The position numbers were made by a program, and so were the translations under genes. 63,868 nucleotides of DNA from JBFWUW01 sp050247075 (GTDB lineage Bacteria > Planctomycetota > Planctomycetia > Pirellulales > JBFWUW01), in the NCBI GenBank assembly GCA_050247075.1, contig JBFWUW010000039.1, positions 1-63,868 on the forward strand, in the 5' to 3' direction. The first letter of the stretch is position 1, and each line of letters begins with the position of its first letter. The notes under the pieces are model-generated. The model did not search any database, was not told the origin of the DNA, and worked only from the letters and a program-made list of their open reading frames with translations. Below, in pieces: positions 43,768-54,000 of the stretch.

Positions 43768-44081
43768 CAGAGGTTTGCGTGGGTTGCCACGGTTCTTGGC
43801 TAAGGGAATATTTCGCGCGTGGCGGAACGAATCAAAATTGATGGCAGCGCCAGATTCGCGCCTTCGCCAAGATTGCGGTTCGCCGAATAGCCGCCGCGGC
43901 GGTAGAATTCAAGGAAGCCGTCCGCATTAGCGGCGACGAGGTGGTTTCCGTAGTTCCAACTGGTTGGTTGGCGGTGGCAATTACGCCAAATGTACCCCGT
44001 GAGGGCCTGATTGTGCTCCATTTTGGCGGAGGTTCTGGCGGTTCAGGGCGGCGGGCGGTACCCGACTACCATTCCGGGCCT
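43768..44081. other. 314-base intergenic stretch before the OB-like pair
   Basis: No supported gene. The plus frame leading into the downstream gene is open from 43941, but its translation does not look like a signal region. A weak minus-strand frame (43800-44021) has no recognisable match. Confidence 0.4.
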
Positions 44082-45074
44082 ATGCGGCGCAAGCTGCTGG
44101 CCATTACAGCGGTGGTCGTGGTGGTTGCGGTGGCCATCAAGTTCGCGGTGGACTTTGACATCTGGAACGCGCCAGACGGTCCGGCACTTCCTCGTGGTCC
44201 CGCCGACACGGTGTTGCGGCAAGCACAACCGGCCGAGCGGATCGACGGCGAGTTTCGCGCGGTTGCCGAACCAGCGGCCCAGCCCGCGACGACGCGAAAG
44301 TTTTTCCCCGGTGTGCGTGAGAAATACCTGACCGAAGTGCGGGACGATGACTTCTTCCGTCCGCGCGAAGGGAACGCTTTCTTTCATTTATTGCAAGTGC
44401 TGGCGGAGGCCGACCCGGCGGCGATTGAAAAGGCTTCCGTCGGGGAAGTTTCGTTTGCCCAATTGCACGAGCAACCGGCGGCGTTTCGTGGCGAGATCGT
44501 CACCCTCCGCGGCCGGCTGCGGCAGTTACAGCGGATTGCCGCCGTGCCGAACGAATTTGGCGTGGACGATTACTACCAGGCCACGATTCAGCCCGACGAC
44601 AACCCGACCTTTCCGGTGCTGGTTTATGTTCGCCGGCTGCCGCCAGGCTTTCCCAGCCAGTTGCAACTTGCAAAGGCGGGGCAGCCCGCCACGATAGAGG
44701 CCTACAACGACGACGTGACGCTGGCCGGCTTCTTCTTCAAGCGGCTGGCCTATCGGGCCAAGGATGATGTGCGCACCGCCCCGTTGATACTGGCCGATTC
44801 GTTCCAATGGCAGTCTGGTCCCGCGCCAGGCTCGGTGGAAGTTGCCGCCACGCATACTTTTGTCGTGATGGCATTGGTTATCACGTTGGGATTACTGCTG
44901 GCCGTACTAATCGTCGCCCGCGGCCGCGGCACGCTGGCGGCCTGGATCAACTCGCCGCGGGCCGTCCCGGCGGAAGGCCAACTCACTGAGCTCAACCGAG
45001 CTGAACTGCTGGCTTCGCCGTCGGAGCATCTAAAACAGTTGGAACAACAGTCCCGCGAAGGGCCACCGAGCTAA
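44082..45074 (+). CDS. Membrane-anchored protein with an unrecognised OB-like domain (copy 1)
   Basis: A 330-residue protein. N-terminal membrane helix MRRKLLAITAVVVVVAVAIK, then a low-complexity linker. A helical module is near 94-130 (GNAFFHLLQVLAEADPAAIE). A beta-rich module at about 135-250 contains RGEIVTLRGRLRQLQ, DDYYQATI, VLVYVRRLPPGFP and LAGFFFKRLAYRAK. A second membrane helix (about 262-280) and a short cytoplasmic tail end the protein. The module occurs twice more in the next gene, 2 bases downstream. I do not recognise the family; the strand pattern suggests a small barrel. ATG 44082 is chosen as it starts the membrane helix. Confidence 0.75.
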   Translation: MRRKLLAITAVVVVVAVAIKFAVDFDIWNAPDGPALPRGPADTVLRQAQPAERIDGEFRAVAEPAAQPATTRKFFPGVREKYLTEVRDDDFFRPREGNAFFHLLQVLAEADPAAIEKASVGEVSFAQLHEQPAAFRGEIVTLRGRLRQLQRIAAVPNEFGVDDYYQATIQPDDNPTFPVLVYVRRLPPGFPSQLQLAKAGQPATIEAYNDDVTLAGFFFKRLAYRAKDDVRTAPLILADSFQWQSGPAPGSVEVAATHTFVVMALVITLGLLLAVLIVARGRGTLAAWINSPRAVPAEGQLTELNRAELLASPSEHLKQLEQQSREGPPS

Positions 45075-45076
45075 CC

Positions 45077-46606
45077 ATGCCACACTTCATCGGCGGAATT
45101 TCCGGTACGCGTATTGTCTGGCGGGCGGCATGGCTGTTGTTGTTGGTGTCGATGACCGCCTTCGCGGCGGCCTCGCGGGCTGCCGAGGAAGACGCGGCGG
45201 ACGATGCGGATGTCCCTTCCACCGAGGCCGCCGAGGATGCGGACAGCGGGTTGCCCGCCAGCGAACCAGCTAGCGACGAGCCGCAAGAGGTTGCGCCGCC
45301 CCCAGATGCCGCCAGCGAAACCACGGCCCGCTTTGCCAGTCCCAAGGAACTGTTTCTGAAATTGGGCGTGCAGCCAAGCCACTTCCGCCTGTTGATGGAC
45401 GGCCGCCAGGTCGATGGCAACGAGGAAGAACCGATCGTGCGGTTTTTGTATGCCATGCGGCGTTTTGATCTGGCCGATATCGAGCGCTGGTCGCTAGGCC
45501 CATTCGTGGTGGGTGAGCGGGCCAAGGAACCCCAGGCAGCGCGCGGTGAGATCTTTCTGGTGCAAGGCCGCGTTAATAAAGTCACCCAGGAATTGCCCGT
45601 GCCGGAAGTCCGCGATCGTTTTGAGATACCCCATTATTACCGCTGCCAGATTGAACTGGCCGATGGGGCCGGCATGGGGGAAGCCTTTGCCTTGGCAATT
45701 CCCGCCAAATGGAAAATAGACGGCCCGCTCGACGAGCGGGTCAGCCTGCTGGGGGTGTTTCTCAAATGGCGCAAGACCGAGCCGGAAGCCAGCGAACCGG
45801 TCTTTGCCACACAGCGCGTGGCCTGGCATCCGCCAACCGTGCTGGGCGATTTGGGAATGGACATGGGATTGTTCGATACGGTCAAGAACCGCACCGCGTT
45901 TTCAGCCGACGATCGCGAGTGCTTTTACCAAATGCTGGCCGCCGCTGGCCGGGCGGATGCCGGCGAATTGCTGAAAAAAACGCGCCTTCCCGACCAACAG
46001 CGTTATTCCGTGGTCCCCCTGTTCAACAAGCCCGAGACACAGCACGGCGAACTTGTCGCCCTTACTGGCACGGCCCGCCGCGTAACGGAAGTGCGGGTAA
46101 GTGACAAGAACGCCATCGAGCGGTTTGGCATTCGCAGTTACTACCAGATCGAAATGTTCACCGACGATTCGCAAGACAACCCGCTTACATTTTGCGTACG
46201 ACGGCTTCCGCCGGGCATGCCGGTTGGTCCCGATGTGGCGGTGCAAGTGCATATTCCGGGGTTCTTTTTCAAGACCTGGGCCTACAAGCAGACCCATCTG
46301 GACCTTGCGCAAAAGACCGCCACCCAGTTGGCCCCCACCTTGATCGGCAGCGAGCCGCGATGGATACCCGCGGCTAGCTCGGCGGGCGGGTTTTCCCGCA
46401 ATGTGGCGGCGGGGCTGGTGCTAGCGGCCATCCTGGGAATCGTCTTGGCGGTTTGGCAGTTCCGCCGAGGCGACAAGGCATTCCGCGAACGCCTGGCGGC
46501 CGATCGCCAGCCCACCGAGGAACCCCGCTCGCTCAACGACCTCGGGATTGAATTGGAAGCCAAACCAGACTTTCGCAAGATGGGGGAAGAGTCCCCAACA
46601 GATTGA
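45077..46606 (+). CDS. Membrane-anchored protein with two OB-like domains (copies 2 and 3)
   Basis: A 509-residue protein. Signal or anchor (WRAAWLLLLVSMTAFAAASR), acidic low-complexity linker (to about 85), then two helical-plus-beta modules homologous to the upstream gene. Copy 2 (about 110-235): RGEIFLVQGRVNKVTQ, PHYYRCQIELAD, SLLGVFLKWRK. Copy 3 (about 275-430): HGELVALTGTARRVTEV, RSYYQIEM, FCVRRLPPGMPVG, IPGFFFKTWAYKQ. One membrane helix at about 443-462 and a cytoplasmic tail follow. Copies 1 and 3 are closest. The 2-base gap implies coexpression. Function unknown; possibly an envelope complex. Confidence 0.75.
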   Translation: MPHFIGGISGTRIVWRAAWLLLLVSMTAFAAASRAAEEDAADDADVPSTEAAEDADSGLPASEPASDEPQEVAPPPDAASETTARFASPKELFLKLGVQPSHFRLLMDGRQVDGNEEEPIVRFLYAMRRFDLADIERWSLGPFVVGERAKEPQAARGEIFLVQGRVNKVTQELPVPEVRDRFEIPHYYRCQIELADGAGMGEAFALAIPAKWKIDGPLDERVSLLGVFLKWRKTEPEASEPVFATQRVAWHPPTVLGDLGMDMGLFDTVKNRTAFSADDRECFYQMLAAAGRADAGELLKKTRLPDQQRYSVVPLFNKPETQHGELVALTGTARRVTEVRVSDKNAIERFGIRSYYQIEMFTDDSQDNPLTFCVRRLPPGMPVGPDVAVQVHIPGFFFKTWAYKQTHLDLAQKTATQLAPTLIGSEPRWIPAASSAGGFSRNVAAGLVLAAILGIVLAVWQFRRGDKAFRERLAADRQPTEEPRSLNDLGIELEAKPDFRKMGEESPTD

Positions 46607-46637
46607 GGATCCGTTCAAGCCGTAGCCGCCGGCTGGC

Positions 46638-47582
46638 TCAATCCTGTTTGGGTTTGTCGGGCTTGCCGAACCAGGTACGCGGGCGGAAGACGTTAAAACT
46701 GGCCTGTTGGACGGCACCTCGGTCTTCCTCGCTAACTGAAGCCCGAATGACGCGTGGCGGGGCCGTAGCGGGTTTAGCAGCCGACGGCATGTCCGTGGAA
46801 ACATCAGACGTGGCCACGGCGGCTTCGGCTTTCGCAGGTACGGCTTTGTCGGCACTGCCTTGTGGCTCGCGCGAGGCAAACACGGCTTCCGCGGTGACGG
46901 GCACCCTGGGGACCAACAGTTTGTCTTCGCCATCCGAAAACAGCAACTTGCTGCCGGCGAACTTGGTGGTGCCATAGATGGTACCGCGTTGCACCGGACC
47001 CATGCCCAACAGCCAGCTATCGTTGGCATTGGTGACAACCGGAAAGGCACCCGACTGCCACACGGCCAGGCCGCTCTCTTGGTGATAAGCGAAGACAGCA
47101 ATCTTGGCCAGCCCCTTCTGGTTGGTCGACTTGGCAAAGGGAATTTCAGGAACGGAAGATGGAAACTGCGACAAGCCGCCGGATGTGGCGGGCAGAGACG
47201 ATGGCACATTGAACGCCGGCACGCCCAGCATGACATCGTGCCGGTTTGTGCCTACGCCTCCGGCACGGGCCTCGACGATGTAGGTGGCTTCCTTGCGGTC
47301 GGCCTTGAGCAAGCAGCCCGACGCCAGCAGTTGCTGCCGCAGCGTGGCAATGATGTAGGGCGAGTCAACCGTCCCCTTGAGATACTGGTCTTCGAGGAAC
47401 ACATCCTTTCCGGCCAGCGGCGAGAAGTCGATGTCGCTGATCGCCCGGTCAATAGCCGTCGAGAGCAGCATCTGCTCGGTGGCCGTGCGGGAAGTGTCCG
47501 ACCAGCGCGTGGTGCCGCAGCCCGCCACGCTCCCCAGCGTGGCCAGCATCAGCAATGCAACAATTGGCCGAAAGCAAGGCAT
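46638..47582 (-). CDS. DUF6655-like lipoprotein
   Basis: A 314-residue lipoprotein: lipobox VAGC (C22) after a hydrophobic stretch. The mature part contains LLASGCLLKADRKEATYIVE and ARAGGVGTNRHDVMLGVPAF, matching my recollection of the planctomycete DUF6655 family. The C-terminal 90 residues are Ala/Pro/Lys-rich and disordered. ATG 47582 is chosen over an upstream frame to 47708 since it starts the lipoprotein signal. It lies 144 bases after the ubiD-family gene on the same strand and is convergent with the OB-like pair. Function unknown. Confidence 0.75.
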   Translation of the reverse strand: MPCFRPIVALLMLATLGSVAGCGTTRWSDTSRTATEQMLLSTAIDRAISDIDFSPLAGKDVFLEDQYLKGTVDSPYIIATLRQQLLASGCLLKADRKEATYIVEARAGGVGTNRHDVMLGVPAFNVPSSLPATSGGLSQFPSSVPEIPFAKSTNQKGLAKIAVFAYHQESGLAVWQSGAFPVVTNANDSWLLGMGPVQRGTIYGTTKFAGSKLLFSDGEDKLLVPRVPVTAEAVFASREPQGSADKAVPAKAEAAVATSDVSTDMPSAAKPATAPPRVIRASVSEEDRGAVQQASFNVFRPRTWFGKPDKPKQD

Positions 47583-47726
47583 CAAGCAAAGACCGCGTTG
47601 AAGATTGGCAAAGGTGCCTGGCGAAAAACCGAACGCATCAAGGGGCGGCGATTGTAGCGAGAAGCCGCCGGCGGTTAAACGCGGTTTCGTCCGAAATGCC
47701 GCCAGCAATGACAGCGGTGCTGGCAG

Positions 47727-49562
47727 CTACAAGATGCCGTGCAACGGCCCGCCGGGGGCGGCAAGCTGGTCCACGCGGCGCGAGACCGCCATATCCTCGA
47801 CCAGTGGCGGCGCATGGTGCGGCTTGATGCGGGCGTCGATCACCAGCGGGTCGCGACAGCCCCAATGTTTGTCTTCGACGAATGCCCGCACACCGTGGAT
47901 GTCGGCCGCCGGATTGCTGCGGGTGAACGTGACCCACAAAAAGTTGTTCAGCGTGGCCGCTGCAAACTGGCTGTCATCAACCACTACCAGCAACGGAAAG
48001 CCGAGCTCCGCATCGGCCAATGACTCGCACAACCTTTCAATACTAGCCGTGCCGGTCGCAGCGTCGCCCGCGTGTTTTGGACCGCGAATGGCCAGCACGC
48101 CCGGCAGGCAGATACGCGGATCGTCAAAGCCTGGCGGCAGCGGCAAGTGGGATGGCATGACCCGCGGCAGTTCTCGCTTTCGCGGCCCCACCGCGGCCAT
48201 GACAACCTTGGAACCTTCGTTGAGGCGGCCGCCGCTGTAGTCCAAGGTGTCGATGGTTGTCGCGGTTTGAAAATGCAGATCGCGCTGCCAGTCGATCCGT
48301 TCCAGCATATGCCGCAAGAAACCCGCGATATCGTGCAGATCGAGCGCGGCGTTGTCCTGCCGGGCCGCGATCAACAAATACTTGGCCAGCGACATCTGCC
48401 CTTGCCCCAAGATGGCGTTGGCTTGCGTCAGCAGTTCTTGCGGGCGGGGCGACGGCTGGTACGGCACGTAGCGTTCGCTGCCCAAAGCCAGCAACAGCGG
48501 ATGGACCCCCGCCGCATCGACGGCGTTGACGGCGGACACGCCCGGCACCACCGTGGGAATCACCGGGCCTGTCAGTTCGTGGATGAACTGGCCAAAGCAG
48601 GTATCTTCTTGCGGCGGCCGGCCAACCGCCGTAAAGGGCCAAATGGCTCCCTGGCGGTGCCAGACCTTATCGACCTGCATCACGGGAAAATCGTGCGCCA
48701 GGCTGTAGTAGCCCAGGTGGTCGCCGAAAGGCCCCTCCGGCAGCAGCATGTTGGGGACGATGCTTCCGCTAATGCAGAAGTCGGCATCGACGTGGACCGG
48801 CAGGCTATGGGGTTGGCGTGCCAACCGAATCCGCCGGCCCCCCAGCGCGCCGGCAAACGCCAGCTCCGGCAGGCCCTCGGGCAGGGGCATGACTGCGGCC
48901 ACGGTCATTGCCGGCGGTCCGCCGACAAAGATATTCACTTTCAATGGCTGGCCGCCGCGGATCGCCGCGGCGTGATGCACGCCAATGCCGCGATGAATCT
49001 GGTAGTGCAAGCCAATCTGTTTATTGGGCTGGTATTGCCCGCCAGACAATTGCACGCGGTACATTCCCAGGTTGGAGCGGGGGAAGCCGGGCCGGCCTGG
49101 GTCTTCGGTATAGACTTGCGGCAGCAGGATAAAGGCACCGGCATCGTCGGGCCAAGACACGATTTGCGGCAACTGGCTGATGGCCGTGCTGTGCGCCAAA
49201 ACCGGCCCGCGCGAGACATACTTGGGGCGAGTGTGCCAGGCGGTTCGCAAGGCCTTTACGGCGTGCAGCGGACGCCGCAAGGCCTCGCCCGGATCGGCCT
49301 TGTAGCGGACCAGTTGCTCCACGGCCGCCAACGAGTGGCGAAACAAAAACCGTGTCCGCGGCATCGTGCCGAACAAATTGCTGACCAGCGGAAACTGGCA
49401 GCCTTTCACGCGGTCAAAGTAAACCGCAGGCCCGCCAGCCGCATAGACGCGGCGCTGGATTTCGGCGGCTTCCAGCCGAGGGTCGATTTCCTGCTCGATC
49501 CGGACCAGCATTCCGGCCTGGTCGAGATCATCCACGCACTCTCGTAGCGAACGGTAAGTCAT
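47727..49562 (-). CDS. UbiD family decarboxylase
   Basis: A 611-residue prenylated-FMN-dependent (de)carboxylase family protein. Blocks: LRECVDDLDQAGMLVRIEQE (N-terminus), FPLVSNLFGT, NLGMYRVQLSGGQYQPNKQI, GLHYQIHRGIGVHHA, LPEGPFGDHLGYYS (conserved Glu/Asp region) and VIPTVVPGVSAVNAVDAAGV. Family members act on aromatic acids in ubiquinone/menaquinone or aromatic degradation; the planctomycete form is longer than the usual ~490 residues. No ubiX-like gene is adjacent. It follows a DUF1501 gene by 45 bases and may share its transcript. Substrate not assigned. Confidence 0.85.
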   Translation of the reverse strand: MTYRSLRECVDDLDQAGMLVRIEQEIDPRLEAAEIQRRVYAAGGPAVYFDRVKGCQFPLVSNLFGTMPRTRFLFRHSLAAVEQLVRYKADPGEALRRPLHAVKALRTAWHTRPKYVSRGPVLAHSTAISQLPQIVSWPDDAGAFILLPQVYTEDPGRPGFPRSNLGMYRVQLSGGQYQPNKQIGLHYQIHRGIGVHHAAAIRGGQPLKVNIFVGGPPAMTVAAVMPLPEGLPELAFAGALGGRRIRLARQPHSLPVHVDADFCISGSIVPNMLLPEGPFGDHLGYYSLAHDFPVMQVDKVWHRQGAIWPFTAVGRPPQEDTCFGQFIHELTGPVIPTVVPGVSAVNAVDAAGVHPLLLALGSERYVPYQPSPRPQELLTQANAILGQGQMSLAKYLLIAARQDNAALDLHDIAGFLRHMLERIDWQRDLHFQTATTIDTLDYSGGRLNEGSKVVMAAVGPRKRELPRVMPSHLPLPPGFDDPRICLPGVLAIRGPKHAGDAATGTASIERLCESLADAELGFPLLVVVDDSQFAAATLNNFLWVTFTRSNPAADIHGVRAFVEDKHWGCRDPLVIDARIKPHHAPPLVEDMAVSRRVDQLAAPGGPLHGIL

Positions 49563-49607
49563 GGAGTACGGCGGAGGACAGTTTGTCGCGGGGAGATCGA
49601 AACCAAC

Positions 49608-51032
49608 TCAAGCCAATATCCCCGTGAGCAGATTGGCGCCTTCCACACCGCTGAGCCGTGCATCTAGACCTTGGAATTTAAAACTGAAGCGTTCGTGCTG
49701 AATGCCCAGCAGGTGCAACATGGTGGCGTGCAGATCGTGGACGGTTGCCACGTCTTGCTGGGCGGCGTAGCCAAACTCGTCGGTCGCGCCGTAGGCCAAG
49801 CCACCCTTGATGCCGCCGCCAGCCAGCCAAACGGTGAAGCCCTTGTTGTGGTGGTCGCGGCCCGTCCCACCTTGCGACATGGGGGTGCGGCCAAACTCGC
49901 CGGCCCATACGATCAGCGTATCTTGCAACATGCCGCGTTGCTTTAAGTCCTGGATCAAACCTGCACAGGCCCGGTCGATCTCCTTGGCCTTTTGCTCCAC
50001 GCCAGCAGCCACGCCGCCGTGGTGGTCCCAATCTTTGTGATAGAGCTGAATGAAGCGCACGCCGCGCTCGGCCAACCGACGGGCCAGCAGGCAGTTGGCG
50101 GCGAACGAACCATCCCCCGGCTGGCAGCCGTAAAGATCCAGCACGTTCTTTGGTTCGTTGCTGGAATCCATCAGGTTGGGCACGCTGGCTTGCAGTTTGA
50201 AAGCCAGTTCGTACTGGGCGATGCGGGTGCTAATCTCTGGGTCGTGAGCCAGCGCGTCGAACTGGCCATTGAGCGAATTGACCGACTGCACGACATCTTG
50301 CTGTTGATCGCGCGAAACACCCGGCGGGTTGCTCAGATACAACACAGGGTCTCCCTTGCCCCGCAGGTGGACCCCTTGGTACAGACTGGGCAAGAAGCCG
50401 CTCGACCATTGCCGGGCCGCGATGGGCTGGTTCTGGCCCCCTTGGCCCAGCGAGGTCAACACCACAAAACCCGGCAGGTCTGCCGCGTCACTGCCCAGGC
50501 CATACGTGATCCACGAACCCATCGACGGACGGCCGGCGATTTGCGAGCCGGTGTTCATGAACATGTGTGCCGGGTCGTGGTTGATGGCATCGGTGGTCAT
50601 GGAGCGGACAAAGCAGATTTCGTCCGCCACGCCGCCTATCTGCTCAAAGTGCTCGCAGATCTCGGCACCACTTTGGCCAAACTTTTTGAACTTGGTTTGC
50701 GGGCCGTAGCAGACCAGTTTCTGCCCCTGCAATTGGGCAATTTGCTGTCCCTTGGTCAGGCTCTCCGGCATTTCCTGCCCGTGCTTTTCGGCCAAGACGG
50801 GCTTGTAGTCCCAAGTCTCCAGGTGAGACGGCCCACCCGCCATCGTTAGCCAGATAACGCGCTTGGCCTTGGCGGGGTGATGCAGCGGACTAAGCACCCC
50901 TTGCGGTGTGGCGTCTGCCGCGACTGATGTGCGTGGACCGAGCAGCGACGATAGCGCGGCGGCCCCCACGCCCATGGCGGAACGTGACAGAAACGCGCGG
51001 CGGTGCAAGTGGGAATAAGGTTGAACGGGCAT
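49608..51032 (-). CDS. DUF1501 domain-containing protein
   Basis: A 474-residue Tat-exported protein: HRRAFLSRSAMGVGAAALSS then SLLGPR. Blocks: KRVIWLTMAGGPSHLETWDY, LIVWAGEFGRTPMSQGGTGR, DHHNKGFTVWLAGGGIKGGL. ATG 51032 is chosen; the longer frame (TTG 51047) has no advantage. It lies 11 bases downstream of the DUF1549/DUF1553 cytochrome gene, the usual planctomycete gene pair, which suggests the two proteins work together at the envelope. Function unknown. Confidence 0.93.
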   Translation of the reverse strand: MPVQPYSHLHRRAFLSRSAMGVGAAALSSLLGPRTSVAADATPQGVLSPLHHPAKAKRVIWLTMAGGPSHLETWDYKPVLAEKHGQEMPESLTKGQQIAQLQGQKLVCYGPQTKFKKFGQSGAEICEHFEQIGGVADEICFVRSMTTDAINHDPAHMFMNTGSQIAGRPSMGSWITYGLGSDAADLPGFVVLTSLGQGGQNQPIAARQWSSGFLPSLYQGVHLRGKGDPVLYLSNPPGVSRDQQQDVVQSVNSLNGQFDALAHDPEISTRIAQYELAFKLQASVPNLMDSSNEPKNVLDLYGCQPGDGSFAANCLLARRLAERGVRFIQLYHKDWDHHGGVAAGVEQKAKEIDRACAGLIQDLKQRGMLQDTLIVWAGEFGRTPMSQGGTGRDHHNKGFTVWLAGGGIKGGLAYGATDEFGYAAQQDVATVHDLHATMLHLLGIQHERFSFKFQGLDARLSGVEGANLLTGILA

Positions 51033-51043
51033 GGAGAATGCTT

Positions 51044-54000
51044 TCAATTCCTGGTGATGGTCTCGTGGAGGTTCAGAATCACCCGCGCCCCGTTGGTCCA
51101 GGCGGCCAATTCGGCATGGTCAATCCCTTCGGGAACGGGCGAAAAACCAACTTTGAGCAGTTCCTCGGCACCGACGGAATCTTGTGCGTAGTGCGCACTG
51201 GACCGCTCCAACAATTCCTTGACGACCTGCCGCTCGTCATCGCGCGGCGGGCGGGAAAGGGCCTGCTTCCAAGCCCAATTCAAACGGGTGTCGATGTCGC
51301 TGCCCCCTTCGGTAATGATGCGGGCGGCGAACGCCCGCGCGGCTTCGACGTAGGTCGGATCGTTGAGCAGCACCAGAGCCTGTTGCGGAATGTTGCTGCG
51401 GACCCTGTCGGCAGCGCACTCTTCACGCGTCGGCGCGTCGAACGCCAGCATGCTGGGGTGGACAAACGACCGCTGCCACCAGGTATACAGCCCGCGGCGG
51501 TACTGGTTCTCGCCCGTATCGGTGGGATACGATCGAACGGGAAAATTGAGATTCTCCCAATATCCGTCGGGCTGGTAAGGCTTGACGCTCGGGCCCCCAA
51601 CCTTGGGCACCAGCAAGCCCGAAACGGCCAGCGCGTTGTCGCGGACCAGTTCCGCATCGAGCCGGAAACGGCTTTGCCGGGCCAGCAATCGGTTTTCGGG
51701 ATCGAGGGCCAGCATTTCTGGAGTAGCGGTCGATGCCTGGCGGTACGTCTGGCTGAGAACGATCTCGCGGACCATGTGCTTGACATCCCACCCAGCGTAC
51801 ATGAATTCGCAAGCCAACCAGTCGAGCAGCTCAGGATGAACGGGCCATTCTCCTTGCGAGCCAAGATCGTCCAATGTCTTGCAGAGTCCGATTCCAAAGT
51901 ACTGCTTCCAGAGCCGATTCACGAAGACGCGAGCCGTCAGTGGGTTGTCGCGCGATGTGATCCAATGGGCCAAATCAAGCCGATTGAGCGGTTTGTCATC
52001 CGTCGCAAAGCCCTGCGCCAGAAACGAAGGGAGCGCCGGCTTCAACGGTTCGCCGCTTTCGTCCTGCCAGTTACCGCGCGGCAAGATGCGCACCACCCGT
52101 TGCGCGGCGGAGTTCGATGTCAAACAGCGCGGCAACGAATCCTCGTACTCCTTTGCCAGCCGTTGCGTATCGGCCAGGCGGGTGCGAACATCGGCCAGCA
52201 GCGGCGTAAGCCCTTTGAAATGCGCCAGCAGCTTGGACTTTTGCGCGTCGTCTCGTTTTTCGGCTTCGATCTTGATCAGATCGACAATCTCTTGTGGCGG
52301 CAGGAGGATGGTCGGTGCCACCACCGGTTTGGCGGCGGTGGTGGCAGACAGGCGGAATCGGCCGATGGTGTGATTCTCACCATGCATTTGCTGCATCGTG
52401 GCGACCAGAGTAATCTCTTCGCCGGTTCCCACGGTTTCTTGCAGCTCAAAACAGGCGGAACTCCCTACGCCCAATTTGCCCCCAATGGCCCAACCGTTGT
52501 TGGACTCCGCTTTGCCGTCGATAGCACCGGCAATCGGGTATTCTGGCTGCTCATGGGTGGCCACAGCCCGCGATAGAGGAATTGGCTGGCCGGCCGAATC
52601 GGCCAGGCTGAATTCCGTCAGCACCAGGTTGCCGTTGGCCGCCCGACCGGGGCCTTGCGCCGGCAGGCTAGGGTGCGGCAAAACGTCGAGACGAATGCCC
52701 GTGATTTCTTTGAGGCTGGTCTTGAACGTGACCCGATAAGTTTCGGTGCCGCCTTCCGGATTGCGCTCGCTCAAGACCGATTCGTCCGGTTCGACCTTAA
52801 AGGTGACGCCATGATCGGCGGCGACTTGCTCGGGGTGCAGCGGCTGCCAGCGGGCCAATTCGCTGGAAATCTCGGCCATCCAAGCATCTTGCGCTGTTTG
52901 CAAGGCGGGCGACCATTGGTCGAACTGCTTTTGCGCCTCCGCCTGTGCGGCCTGGCGACGCGTGAACTCTTGCGATTGTGCATCGCTCATGACCAACATG
53001 CCGGGTTCACGAGCACCAATGATCGGCTCTTGAATGTCGGCAAAGAACGCACCCAGCGAGTAGAAATCGCGGGTCGGTAACGGATCGAACTTATGGTCGT
53101 GGCATTGGCAGCAGCCGATGGTTTGCCCCAGCCAAACCGTGCCGACGGCCCGCACGCGGTCGCCCATCATGCGGGCTTCGTAATCCTTGGCCTGGGCCCC
53201 CCCTTCTTCCGTTGTCAGCAGAAGTCGATTAAAGCAGGAGGCGACCTTTTGTTCCGCCGTGCAGTCGGGCAGCAAATCGCCGGCCAACTGTTCGATCGTG
53301 AAAAGATCGAACGGTTTGTTTTGATTGAAGGCCCGGATAACGTAGTCGCGGTAGGGCCACACGTTGCGCGGTGTGTCGGAGTGGTAGCCAATGGTGTCGG
53401 CAAAGCGCACCACGTCCAGCCAGGCGATCGCTTGGCGTTCGCCATAATGGGGCGACGACATCAGTTCGGCCACCACTTTTTCGTATGCGTCTGGGGCCAT
53501 ATCTTGGACGAAAGCATCGACCTGGTGGGGTGTGGGGGGCAACCCCAGCAAGTCAAAGTACAAGCGGCGAATCAGCGTCGTGCGGTCGGCTTCGGGGGCA
53601 GGTTGCAGGTTTTGGGCACTCAGCCGTTGTCGCACCAGGTAATCAATGGCATTGGCACCAGCCGGAACCGCCGGCTTGGCCGCTGGAAGATAGGCCCAGT
53701 GGCCTTTGTATTCGGCCCCTTCGGCCACCCACTGCTTGAGCAAGCCCTTTTGCTGGTCGGTAAGCTTCTTAAACGAATCAGCCGGAGGCATCAACATGTC
53801 GGGATCGGAATGGAAGATGCGCGCTACAAGTTCGCTTACGTCCGGCTTGCCAGGAGCAAACGCATGCGCCGCTACGGCGTCCTCGCGAATATCCAACCGC
53901 AGATCGCCTTTTCGTTGTGCTTTGTCCGGCCCGTGGCACTGAAAGCAATTCTCAGACAAGATTGGCCGAATATCGCGATTGAAGTCGATCGTGCCGTCAC

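Noticed and set aside
43941..44081. Longer N-terminus for the first OB-like protein
   Set aside because: Those residues are Gly/Pro-rich and would precede, not form, the membrane helix; ATG 44082 starts the helix directly.
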